Origin: Prolixibacteraceae bacterium | GTDB lineage: Bacteria; Bacteroidota; Bacteroidia; Bacteroidales; Prolixibacteraceae | Length of the DNA: 64,000 nucleotides | Direction of reading: 5' to 3' | Assembly (NCBI GenBank): GCA_003457135.1 | Contig: DMSQ01000097.1 | Coordinates: forward strand, 1-64,000 | Shown: piece after piece, positions 52,178 to 60,387 of the stretch | How the letters are laid out: each line of letters opens with the position of its first letter | Position numbering within the stretch: the first letter of the stretch is position 1 | Position numbers and translations under genes: made by a program | The notes under the pieces: model-generated | The model's database searches: none | Seen by the model: the letters and a program-made list of their open reading frames with translations, nothing else | Told to the model about the DNA's origin: nothing

Positions 52178-53680
52178 ATGCAAGCGAAGCATTTCATTAT
52201 CGTTGTTTTGGCAGGTCTGTTTTCAGCGAAGAGTTCCTCCCAGGAACCCTTGCAAAACAGGAAACCCTATGCTGCCGGGCGGTTTTACACCGATAAACCT
52301 GCCGAATTGAAAACCCAGTTGCAGCAAATGTTTTCGAAAGCAGTCAGGAAAAAAGCGGAATACGCCCCGTTGGCAATCCTGGTTCCTCATGCCGGATATG
52401 TATTTAGTGGAAACGTGGCTGCTTCGGCCTACAACCAAATTGATCCCAACCGTAAGTTTGACCGGATTTTTATCATTGGATCAAGCCATACCACCAGTTT
52501 TTCAGGAGCATCGGTTTATTGCACCGGAAATTACGAGACCCCTCTGGGCATTGTAAAAGTTGATCTGGAGCTTGCCAAACAATTGGTTACAGAAAACAAA
52601 CTCCTGAAATGTTATCCTGAAGCCCATTTATATGAGCACAGCCTGGAGGTTCAACTCCCGTTTTTGCAGTTCCACCTGAAAACTGATTTTAAGATTGTGC
52701 CAGTTATAATTGGTAGCTCAAATGCTGAAACGGCCCAAAAACTGGCCGGGATATTCAAACCGTACCTGAATGAAAAAAACCTCTTTGTGATCAGCAGCGA
52801 TTTTTCTCATTATCCAAACTATACCGATGCCAATGTTGTTGACCAGATTACTGCCGAAGCCATTAAATCAAACAATCCTGTGAAACTGATTGCTGCACTT
52901 GCGCGGAATGAGAAGAAAAATATATCAGGACTGGCAACCAGTCTGTGTGGTTGGAGTTCGGTGCTGACCTTACTTTATATGACCGAACAGATGCCTGAAA
53001 TCTCTGTTGACCTGCTTCAGTACAAAAACTCTGGCGATACAACATTTGGCGACAAAGATCGGGTGGTTGGATATTATGCCATATCTTTCACTCAGGGGAA
53101 GGCCATAAATCACCTGAAAGAGTTTTCGATCAGCGGCGAGGATAAAAAGTTTCTGCTAAAGCTTGCCCGTGAAACCATTAGTGAATCCATTCTCAAAGAA
53201 ACTACTCCTAAAATTGATCAGGCAAGCCTGAATGTTGCACTGACAACACCTTGCGGCGCCTTTGTAACCCTATATAAAAACCATATTTTAAGGGGATGTA
53301 TCGGGCATTTTGAGCCAGACCAACCACTCTGGAAGGTGGTACAGTCAATGGCCGTGGCTTCTGCTACTCAAGACCATCGTTTCGACCCTGTGCAGCCTGA
53401 GGAATTGAGCCAGATGGAATTCGAGATATCGATACTGACTCCTTTGAAACGGATAAAATCGGTTAATGAACTGATCCTTGGCAAACACGGAATTTACATG
53501 AAGCAAGGAAATTCAACAGGTACTTTTTTGCCCCAGGTAGCCACTTCAACAGGCTGGAGCATGGAGGAATTTCTTGGACATTGCTCGCAGGATAAGGCTG
53601 GCATAGGATGGAACGGCTGGAAAACCGCTGAACTGTTCACCTTCGAAGCGCTGGTTTTTGGAGAAGGGGAGGAGGAATAG
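52178..53680 (+). CDS. AmmeMemoRadiSam system: Memo-AMMECR1 fusion, exported
   Basis: 500 residues with a Sec signal ending near SSSQ (residue 21). Residues 25-about 310 are the Memo-like domain (YAAGRFYTDKPAELKTQL, ILVPHAGYVFSGNVAASAY, YEHSLEVQLPFLQ, VISSDFSHY). Residues about 320-500 are AMMECR1 (TPCGAFVTLYKNHILRGCIGHFEP, SATQDHRFDPVQPEEL, GTFLPQVATSTGWSMEEFLGHCSQDKAG). The two are fused in one chain and carry an export signal, whereas many relatives are cytoplasmic. With the radical SAM gene at 56887 they form the three-part AmmeMemoRadiSam set whose substrate is not known. Confidence 0.9.
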   Translation: MQAKHFIIVVLAGLFSAKSSSQEPLQNRKPYAAGRFYTDKPAELKTQLQQMFSKAVRKKAEYAPLAILVPHAGYVFSGNVAASAYNQIDPNRKFDRIFIIGSSHTTSFSGASVYCTGNYETPLGIVKVDLELAKQLVTENKLLKCYPEAHLYEHSLEVQLPFLQFHLKTDFKIVPVIIGSSNAETAQKLAGIFKPYLNEKNLFVISSDFSHYPNYTDANVVDQITAEAIKSNNPVKLIAALARNEKKNISGLATSLCGWSSVLTLLYMTEQMPEISVDLLQYKNSGDTTFGDKDRVVGYYAISFTQGKAINHLKEFSISGEDKKFLLKLARETISESILKETTPKIDQASLNVALTTPCGAFVTLYKNHILRGCIGHFEPDQPLWKVVQSMAVASATQDHRFDPVQPEELSQMEFEISILTPLKRIKSVNELILGKHGIYMKQGNSTGTFLPQVATSTGWSMEEFLGHCSQDKAGIGWNGWKTAELFTFEALVFGEGEEE

Positions 53681-53696
53681 TTTCTGTGGTTCAAAA

Positions 53697-53865
53697 GTTT
53701 CTATTGTTTCTATTGTTCTCCTTGTAGAAAGGAGGTCTGGACGGATTGAGGTGTCAACACAAACCAACCCAGAAAACAAAAACAACAGCACTGAACGCAG
53801 CAATAACATTAGAAACAACAGAAACAACAGAAACAACAGAAACAATAGAAACAATAGAAACATAA
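53697..53865. repeat. left repeat arm and tandem words of second four-helix element
   Basis: GTTTCTATTGTTTCTATTGTT (53697-53717, 21 bases with one overlap) is followed, just before the four-helix ATG, by six or seven tandem AGAAACAAC/AGAAACAAT units (53812-53862). The left arm is complementary both to these units and to the right arm at 54302-54322. The stretch between holds no gene that I can support. Confidence 0.7.
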
Positions 53866-53874
53866 TTTTAAAAC

Positions 53875-54264
53875 ATGAGTACTATTAAAAAGTTTGAGGA
53901 TTTGGAAGTATGGAAACTGGCGAGGGAGCTTTGTCAGGAAGTTTTTGTATTGACCCTGCGGGAGGCTTTTTCAAAAGATTTTGGCCTGAAAAATCAGATT
54001 AGTAATTCAAGCGGATCGGTAATGGACAACATTGCAGAAGGTTTTGAACGGGATGGGAACAGGGAGTTTTCCCAATTTCTTTCCATAGCCAAAGCTTCTT
54101 GCGGCGAACGCCGGTCCCAGCTTTACCGTTCACTCGACCGAAACTATATTACCAACGAACAGTTTGAAGTCTTGTCATCAAAAACCATTGATTTAGGTCG
54201 TAAAATCTCAAATCTGATGAGCTACCTGAAAAACTCCGAAATCAAAGGCAACAAATTCAAATGA
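53875..54264 (+). CDS. second four-helix-bundle protein (S23/IVS-encoded family)
   Basis: 129 residues with the family pattern: KFEDLEVWKLARELCQEVF, then LKNQISNSSGSVMDNIAEGFER and a C-terminal ISNLMSYLKNSE helix. It is only distantly similar to the copy at 18403. It lies between the Memo-AMMECR1 gene and a membrane-protein gene in the same direction and is enclosed by complementary repeats. The role of the family is unknown; relatives are encoded within 23S rRNA intervening sequences. Confidence 0.8.
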   Translation: MSTIKKFEDLEVWKLARELCQEVFVLTLREAFSKDFGLKNQISNSSGSVMDNIAEGFERDGNREFSQFLSIAKASCGERRSQLYRSLDRNYITNEQFEVLSSKTIDLGRKISNLMSYLKNSEIKGNKFK

Positions 54265-54301
54265 TCCGATCCCAAATAAGAGAAACAATTGAAACTTTTC
54301 A

Positions 54302-54322
54302 AACAACAGAAACAATAGAAAC
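54302..54322. repeat. right repeat arm of second four-helix element
   Basis: AACAACAGAAACAATAGAAAC matches the complement of the left arm (53697-53717) at 20 of 21 positions. It ends 8 bases before the start of the next gene. Confidence 0.7.
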
Positions 54323-54330
54323 CCTTCTGG

Positions 54331-56811
54331 ATGAACGCCGCATATCCACTTTTTCCGATCAGTATTCTGATCATTCTGTTTTACTCGCTTTCATTCGCTT
54401 TTTTGCGAATGGGATTGGTAAGCAAGGCTAACCACCGCAAATTCTGGAATGTTTTGTTGCTGACTACCTTTCTCACAACTGCATTAATCGGACTGCTGAT
54501 GGTCGTAAAAACTAATTACAAAATGGTGATTCCTTTTTACGATCAATTGGTTGGCTACCATGTTGGGTTTGGTATCGGATTGGCTGTCATTGGCTTTTTT
54601 CATTTCTGGTGGCACCTGGGTTACTATCTTCATCTTTTAAAAAGCGAGAAAAAGAAAGAAGCGCGGCTAACAGTTACAACGACAAAAAATTTGGATCCAA
54701 GATTCTTAAAGATATCAGCATTTCTATTGGGAAGCACTTCCATTATCGCTCAAATTATTTTGCTGCGCGAATTCCTGGCAGTTTTTAACGGCAACGAACT
54801 GGTCATCGGGCTGGTGCTTGCCAACTGGATGATTTTAACCGGGCTAGGCGCATACCTTGGGAAGTTCCCGCTACGAATAAAAAAAGCCTATTCCGTAATC
54901 GTTTCAAGCCTTCTTATCCTTTCGGTTACGCCTTTCGTTACAGCATTTCTGATTAATTTCCTCAAAAATATGGTCTTCCCCATCGGGGCAATGATCAGTG
55001 TGTTTCAAATCTTTTTTTCTTCGCTGATGCTGTTGATCCCGTTTTGCCTGGTGAGCGGATTCCTTTTTACTTTCATAGCCAACTGTTATTCCGAAATCAG
55101 GAACCAAAACGAAACAGGCCCGGTTTATGGATTTGAGTCGGTTGGCAGCATGGTTGGGGGTTTGCTTAGCGGATTGCTTTTTATTTTTGTTTTTTCGTCC
55201 ATCGAAAGCCTTTTGGTTTTGGCTATCTTAAATGGTTTGGTTCTTTTCCTGATCAGTCTGAAACAAGCCGTGAAAAAATGGATTTGGTTGCCTGTGGTAG
55301 TCGTAATCCCGGCATTCATCCTGCTGTTTTTTCATCCTGAAAAGAATATCAGAAGTCTGGTGTATCCCAATCAGGAAATTAAGGTTTCGAAAGATTCGCC
55401 GCATGGAAATATGGTGATTACCCGGCGCGATAACTTATGGAGCGTTTACAACAACAATGTGCTGCTGTTCGATTCCGAGAATTTTATGCTGAACGAAGAG
55501 GCTGTTCATTTTGCCATGCTCCAGCACCCTCATCCGGAGAAGGTATTACTTGTTTCCGGAGATCTTTCCGGGCAAATTGCAGAGATCAGAAAATATGGCC
55601 CGGTTACGGTTGATTATGTGGAAGACAACCGTTGGCTGCTGGATTTGATGAAAGATACGATCAGGAAAATGACTGACGAAAACCTGAACATTTTTGCATC
55701 CGATCCGTTGCGGTTTATTGGCAAAACCATCAGGTCGTATGATGTTGCTATCCTGAACCTGCCGGGCCCTTCCACGATGCAGTCGAACAGGTTTTACACG
55801 CTCGAATTTTATAAACTCCTGAAGCAGAAACTTTCACATGGCGCTGTATTGTCGTTTGGCATACAGGCTCCGCCAAATTATATGAATACTGAGGCTGTTG
55901 ATCTGAATTCAACGCTGTATGCAACTTTGAAAAAAATATTTCAGAATGTAATTATCCTTCCCGGCGAGAAAAATTATTTCCTGGCATCCGATGCTTCCCT
56001 GACATCCGATATTGCCCGGACAGTTCAGGAGAAAGGTATTGAAAACCGTTATGTCAATTCCTATTATCTCGATGATTCGTTGCTGAAACTTCGGGCTGAA
56101 AACATCCTTGCGGCATTAATTCCGGTTGCTGAAATCAACGAAAATTTGAACCCGGTTTCGTATCATCAGCAACTGGCCTACTGGCTGAGTCAGTTCAAAG
56201 GGAAATACTGGCTGATGGCAGTTGTTGCCGGGGCGTTGGCTTTGTTCATTTTTTTTAGTGGAAGTGCTCCTTCCAAAGCCATGTTCCTGACTGGGTTTTC
56301 GGCTACCGGACTTGAAATTCTCCTTCTTTTCGGATTGCAGGTTTTCTTCGGAAACATATACCTGCTCACCAGTTTTGTCTTTACAGGTTTTATGTTTGGT
56401 CTTGCTTCCGGATCTTTCTTTGGAAAATTCTTTATGAAGTCTCCGGAAAAGAATTATCTGCCTGTTACCCAAATTATAATTGGCATTTTTGCAGCCGCAA
56501 CCAGTTTTGCCCTCTTTTCTTCAGGAATGGCTGAATGGCCTCAGGCAGTCGTCTATTCATTGTATTTATTTTCCGTTGTGCTGATTGGCGGATTGACCGG
56601 ATTTCAATTCACTCAGGCAAGCCTTTCCCGGACTGGTAGCTATGCCGAAATTTCAGGAAAAACATACAGTTACGACTTATTTGGATCAGCGCTTGGGGCG
56701 CTTGTAGTTGCCATTTACCTGGTACCAGAACTGGGCATTGTTTCATCGGTACAAGCCATTGCTTTTGTAAATATTTTATTTGGAACCTGGCTTTTTTTAA
56801 GGAAAGAATAA
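54331..56811 (+). CDS. polytopic membrane protein with spermidine-synthase-like domain
   Basis: 826 residues. Residues 1-about 340 and 620-826 have many hydrophobic helices; between them (about 345-610) is a spermidine-synthase-like domain. Its SAM-loop equivalent is VLLVSGDLSGQIAEIRKYG rather than GGGDG, and the active-site text VAILNLPGPSTMQSNRFYTLEFY has Asn where the catalytic Asp of the family would be. It may therefore bind but not convert the usual substrate. It sits between the Memo-AMMECR1 and radical SAM genes of the AmmeMemoRadiSam set, suggesting a membrane partner for that system. Confidence 0.7.
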   Translation: MNAAYPLFPISILIILFYSLSFAFLRMGLVSKANHRKFWNVLLLTTFLTTALIGLLMVVKTNYKMVIPFYDQLVGYHVGFGIGLAVIGFFHFWWHLGYYLHLLKSEKKKEARLTVTTTKNLDPRFLKISAFLLGSTSIIAQIILLREFLAVFNGNELVIGLVLANWMILTGLGAYLGKFPLRIKKAYSVIVSSLLILSVTPFVTAFLINFLKNMVFPIGAMISVFQIFFSSLMLLIPFCLVSGFLFTFIANCYSEIRNQNETGPVYGFESVGSMVGGLLSGLLFIFVFSSIESLLVLAILNGLVLFLISLKQAVKKWIWLPVVVVIPAFILLFFHPEKNIRSLVYPNQEIKVSKDSPHGNMVITRRDNLWSVYNNNVLLFDSENFMLNEEAVHFAMLQHPHPEKVLLVSGDLSGQIAEIRKYGPVTVDYVEDNRWLLDLMKDTIRKMTDENLNIFASDPLRFIGKTIRSYDVAILNLPGPSTMQSNRFYTLEFYKLLKQKLSHGAVLSFGIQAPPNYMNTEAVDLNSTLYATLKKIFQNVIILPGEKNYFLASDASLTSDIARTVQEKGIENRYVNSYYLDDSLLKLRAENILAALIPVAEINENLNPVSYHQQLAYWLSQFKGKYWLMAVVAGALALFIFFSGSAPSKAMFLTGFSATGLEILLLFGLQVFFGNIYLLTSFVFTGFMFGLASGSFFGKFFMKSPEKNYLPVTQIIIGIFAAATSFALFSSGMAEWPQAVVYSLYLFSVVLIGGLTGFQFTQASLSRTGSYAEISGKTYSYDLFGSALGALVVAIYLVPELGIVSSVQAIAFVNILFGTWLFLRKE

Positions 56812-56886
56812 GTTTATGAAAAGATTGAAACATGGCTTGCATTTTTTCGTTAACGCCTTAAAATGGGTTGTCTATAAATTTTAACC

Positions 56887-58017
56887 ATGATAGCTTTTCC
56901 TGAAATGAATAAGCGTGAATTCCTGAAACAGGGATTGGCAGCCACCGGCGCTATCGCCTGTTCGCCGTTGATGGGCTTTTCCGGAGAAACCAGCGAAAAA
57001 CTCTGGAAATGGAGCAAGGAAGGTTTGTACTGGTCGCCCACGCCCCGAGGCGCCAAATGCCTGATCTGCCCCAATGAGTGTATCATTAAAGAGGGCGAAT
57101 CGGGACTTTGCCACAACCGTATAAACCTGGATGGGAAAATTTATTCCATTGCTTACGGGAATCCTTGCGCTGTCAATATTGACCCGATTGAAAAGAAGCC
57201 CTTTAATCATTTTTTGCCTGGTACAAAAGCCTTTTCCATTGGGACGGCAGGATGCAACCTGGCTTGTTTGAACTGCCAGAACTGGACCATCTCGCAGGTT
57301 AGTCCCAAAGAAACACGCAACTACGATTTGATGCCAGATCAGGTTGTCGCCCAGGCAATTGCCAATAAGTGCCCTTCGATTGCCTACACCTATTCCGAAC
57401 CAATTTCGTTTTATGAATACACCTTCGACTCGGCAAAACTGGCTCGACAGGAAGACATTAAAAATGTGCTTGTAACAGCGGGATACATCAATGATGAACC
57501 GCTGCGCAATCTCCTCAAATATATTGATGCAGCCCGGGTTGACCTGAAATCGTTCAGTAACGATATTTACCTCAAACTAAGCGCCGGCGCTCTCGATCCT
57601 GTTTTAAACACACTGAAAACAATGACCGGACTCGGAGTCTGGCTCGAAATAATCAACCTGGTTGTCCCAGGCTGGACCGATGATCTAGGCATGATCAAAC
57701 GTATGTGCAACTGGCTGGCTGAAAACGGGCTTGCCAATACACCGCTTCACTTTAGCCGTTTTCATCCTGACTACAAACTCACTCAATTGTCTGCCACTCC
57801 TGTTGCAGTGCTCACCCAGGCCCGCGATATTGCGCTTTCCGCCGGAATAAAATATGTTTATATTGGCAATGTGCCCGGACTGGATGCTGAAAATACCTTT
57901 TGCCCCAAATGCCATGAAGTGGTTATAGAGCGGAAAGGTTTTTCCATACTTCAAAAAAACCTTGAAAAAGGAGCCTGCAAAAAATGTGGTGAAAAAATTC
58001 CGGGGATCTGGGGATAA
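56887..58017 (+). CDS. amrS: AmmeMemoRadiSam system radical SAM enzyme, export signal
   Basis: 376 residues; an internal ATG at 56905 (MNKREFLKQ) may be the true start. N-terminal NKREFLKQGLAATGAIAC is a Tat-like signal with Lys-Arg instead of Arg-Arg, and AIAC could be a lipobox. The cysteine-rich segment CLICPNECIIKEGESGLCHNR is typical of the AmrS family, followed by the radical SAM motif C123-NLA-C127-LN-C130 and YSEPISFYEY. The C-terminus has CPKCHEVV and CKKCGEKI, probably a zinc ribbon or Fe-S site. It completes the set with the Memo-AMMECR1 fusion. Confidence 0.88.
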   Translation: MIAFPEMNKREFLKQGLAATGAIACSPLMGFSGETSEKLWKWSKEGLYWSPTPRGAKCLICPNECIIKEGESGLCHNRINLDGKIYSIAYGNPCAVNIDPIEKKPFNHFLPGTKAFSIGTAGCNLACLNCQNWTISQVSPKETRNYDLMPDQVVAQAIANKCPSIAYTYSEPISFYEYTFDSAKLARQEDIKNVLVTAGYINDEPLRNLLKYIDAARVDLKSFSNDIYLKLSAGALDPVLNTLKTMTGLGVWLEIINLVVPGWTDDLGMIKRMCNWLAENGLANTPLHFSRFHPDYKLTQLSATPVAVLTQARDIALSAGIKYVYIGNVPGLDAENTFCPKCHEVVIERKGFSILQKNLEKGACKKCGEKIPGIWG

Positions 58018-58037
58018 TTCATGAATATCTTCTCATA

Positions 58038-58068
58038 GACCAGACAGGTTTCAAAAACCTGTCTGGTC
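58038..58068. repeat. perfect 14-bp hairpin downstream of amrS
   Basis: GACCAGACAGGTTT (58038-58051) pairs with AAACCTGTCTGGTC (58055-58068) around a 3-base loop. There is no T-run after it, so it is a dispersed hairpin repeat or a weak terminator. Confidence 0.6.
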
Positions 58069-58127
58069 AGGTGAATTAATAATAAACACCTTCTTCCAAA
58101 CAAAATATTTCCTACTTTTACCACCGG

Positions 58128-58386
58128 AAATGGTTCCGAAGTCAGCTTTTGGCTGATATGGAATAATAGGGAATCCGGTGGAATACCGGAGCTGTACCCG
58201 CAGCTGTAAGCTCTTAGCCCCTCCAACCTCCTCAAAGGGGAGGCAAGGGACACATTTTGAACAACACTTTTGCCACTGAGGCTTTCTTTCCCTTCCTAAA
58301 AAGGGAGCTAATTTCTCCCCTTCGGGGAGATTAAGAGGGGCTTTGGGAAGGCTGTTCAATAATCAGAGTGAGCCAGAAGACCTGCC
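58128..58386 (+). promoter_or_regulatory. cobalamin riboswitch with enlarged variable region
   Basis: The conserved order of the class is present: AAGTCAGCTTTTGGCTG helix, AATAGGGAATCCGGTG, CCGGAGCTGTACCCGCAGC box (58185-58203), GCCACTG (58272-58278), GGGAAGGC (58345-58352) and the closing GAGCCAGAAGACCTGCC (58370-58386). TTGAACA (58257-58263) pairs with TGTTCAA (58353-58359). A candidate -7 box TACTTTTA is at 58113-58120. The variable parts hold REP-like hairpins, making it about 60-100 bases longer than usual. It precedes the B12-uptake operon, where it should repress expression when cobalamin is plentiful. Confidence 0.9.
58216..58342. repeat. inverted pair of REP-like elements within the riboswitch
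   Basis: AGCCCCTCCAACCTCCTC...GGGGAGG (58216-58244) and, inverted, CTCCCCTTCGGGGAG...AGAGGGGCT (58315-58342) face each other. They match the REP-like element after mutB at 20942. Between them lies the conserved GCCACTG part of the aptamer. Confidence 0.75.
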
Positions 58387-58547
58387 AATTCCTTCAATTC
58401 TGATTCGAATCTTCGGGAAAAAAGATCGGTGAAGGGTGAATGTATCTCCTTTTCATTTTTCCTGAATAATATTAAATGCAGCGATATTTTCACGTATTGG
58501 AAATTTAATATTGGTTATTGAATATTGGAAATTTTTTAAATTCAAAA

Positions 58548-59357
58548 ATGAAAAAAACATCTTTCATAGTGTTCGTACTTCTTGCCTGTCAGCTTATCGT
58601 TCAGGCACAGGAAGCAAAACGTATCATTTCGCTGGTTCCCTGGGTAACCAAAAGTCTATACCTGATGGGTGAACAGGATCAGCTTGTGGGTTGTACCAAT
58701 TATTGTCCGGCTGAAGCTTCGGATCATATTCCGGTTGTTGCCAATGCGATGATGGTTAACATTGAAAAGGTATTGACGCTGAACCCTGATTTGGTATTAG
58801 CTTCGTCGCTGAACAAACCCGAAACGATTGATATTTTAAGAAAACTGGGCATTAAAGTGGTATCGCAGCCTTACCCGAAATCGTTTGAAGAAATTTGTTC
58901 TTACTTCATTCAGATCGGAGAAATGGTTGGCCAGCCTGCCAAAGCCAATGAAATAGTGGCTCAGCAAAAAGCACGTTTGGCAAAATTAAAAGCAAATGTT
59001 CCGGACGGGAAAAATCCGAAGGTATTTATCCAGATTGGCGCCAAGCCATTGTTCTGTGCGATTCCTGAAACGTTTATGGAAGATTTTATCCAATTTTCAG
59101 GAGGAAAAAATATTGCGGAAGAATTGAAAATGGGGAGTGTTACCCGTGAATATGTGCTGAAACAAAATCCGGATATCATTTTTATCGTGACAATGGGCAT
59201 AGTCGCGCAGGAAGAAAAGGATACCTGGCTAAGTTACCAGGCACTTTCAGCAAGCAAAAGCAGGAAGATTTTCATTCTCGATGCCGATAAAACCTGCAGC
59301 CCTACGCCGATCTTATTCGTGGATGCGCTTGAAGAAATGATTAAGCTGATGTATTAA
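58548..59357 (+). CDS. btuF: periplasmic cobalamin-binding protein (BtuF-like)
   Basis: 269 residues from the ATG at 58548 (MKKTSFIVF), chosen because it begins the signal peptide; the frame from 58518 adds ten non-signal residues. After the signal (to about VQAQ) the class III substrate-binding fold has RIISLVPWVTKSLYLMGEQDQLVGCTNYCP, LNPDLVLASS, KVFIQIGAKPLF and ALSASKSRKIFILD. It captures corrinoids for the BtuC-BtuD transporter. First gene of a three-gene operon under the cobalamin riboswitch; the btuC start is 4 bases after its stop. Confidence 0.9.
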   Translation: MKKTSFIVFVLLACQLIVQAQEAKRIISLVPWVTKSLYLMGEQDQLVGCTNYCPAEASDHIPVVANAMMVNIEKVLTLNPDLVLASSLNKPETIDILRKLGIKVVSQPYPKSFEEICSYFIQIGEMVGQPAKANEIVAQQKARLAKLKANVPDGKNPKVFIQIGAKPLFCAIPETFMEDFIQFSGGKNIAEELKMGSVTREYVLKQNPDIIFIVTMGIVAQEEKDTWLSYQALSASKSRKIFILDADKTCSPTPILFVDALEEMIKLMY

Positions 59358-59361
59358 AAAA

Positions 59362-60387
59362 ATGAACATGCAGAAAAAATACCTTCGATGGGCTTTTTAT
59401 CTGGCCGGGTTGTTCGTCCTGCTGATCGCTTCAGTGATTCTTTCGCTTTCGGTAGGCGAAATGAACCTGGGATTTTCTGATATTTTCAGTATTCTTAGGA
59501 AGGGAAATGACAGCATGGAATATACCATTCTGAGCCAGATCCGGCTTCCACGTGTGCTGCTTGGCATTGCCGTTGGAGGTTCACTCAGCCTGTCGGGTGT
59601 ATTATTGCAGGGCGTTTACCGCAATCCGCTGGTTGAGCCTTATACGCTGGGAATTTCCGGTGGGGCGTCACTGGGTGTGGCATTTGCCATTGTATTCGGA
59701 CTTCATAAGCTTATAGGTTCATTCGTTTTACCAATGACAGGTTTTGCAGGCGCTTTCCTGATTATTTTTCTGGTTTATACCATCAGTTCGCGAAGTGGCA
59801 GGATCAATATTCAAAGTATGTTACTGACCGGTGTGATGATCAGTTTTATTGCCTCATCGTCAATGATGTTGCTGATGGCAACCACCAGTTCCGAAAATCT
59901 TCATGGCATCGTTTTCTGGATCATGGGTTCGCTTGACGAGCCTGACAGGTCGCTTATATACATTACTTTGATTCTGGCATTTGCCTCGCTGGTGGCTTCC
60001 TATCTTTTTGTCCAACCTCTCAACGCATTGCGACTTGGCGAAGAAAAGGCGAAACACCTCGGAATAAATACCGATACCACCATCAAACTCCTGTTTTTGC
60101 TGGCCTCACTGCTTGCCGGTGTTTGCGTGGCGGTGGCCGGAGTGATCGGTTTTGTTGGACTGATTATCCCTCACCTGATGCGGCTTCTGGTTGGTTCCGA
60201 TTACCGGATTTTGCTGGTCAGTTCTTTTTTGTCCGGATCGGTTTTCCTGGTTTTGTCAGACGTGATTGCCCGTACCATTATTTCGCCCAACGAACTACCG
60301 ATTGGTGTCATTACGGGTATTGTAGGCGGAATTGTTTTTTTACTGATGATGAGCCGGTCATCGGTTCAATCCCTGAAAAATAACTGA
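59362..60387 (+). CDS. btuC: cobalamin ABC transporter permease (BtuC/FecCD family)
   Basis: 341 residues with about ten hydrophobic helices. FecCD hallmarks include RLPRVLLGIAVGGSLSLSGVLLQG, NPLVEPYTLGISGGASLG, AGVIGFVGLIIPHLMRLLVG (the ATPase-contact helix) and ELPIGVITGIVGG near the end. It forms the inner-membrane channel for corrinoid import. The stop codon shares a base with the btuD start, showing translational coupling. Confidence 0.93.
   Translation: MNMQKKYLRWAFYLAGLFVLLIASVILSLSVGEMNLGFSDIFSILRKGNDSMEYTILSQIRLPRVLLGIAVGGSLSLSGVLLQGVYRNPLVEPYTLGISGGASLGVAFAIVFGLHKLIGSFVLPMTGFAGAFLIIFLVYTISSRSGRINIQSMLLTGVMISFIASSSMMLLMATTSSENLHGIVFWIMGSLDEPDRSLIYITLILAFASLVASYLFVQPLNALRLGEEKAKHLGINTDTTIKLLFLLASLLAGVCVAVAGVIGFVGLIIPHLMRLLVGSDYRILLVSSFLSGSVFLVLSDVIARTIISPNELPIGVITGIVGGIVFLLMMSRSSVQSLKNN

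Noticed and set aside
53812..53862. Tandem AGAAACAAC/AGAAACAAT units looked like a CRISPR or minisatellite
   Set aside because: The units are 9 bases long with no spacers, and they match the complementary arms of the four-helix element; no cas genes are present.
58038..58068. Hairpin after amrS as a rho-independent terminator
   Set aside because: The stem is strong but no T-run follows, so it is listed as a repeat rather than a terminator.
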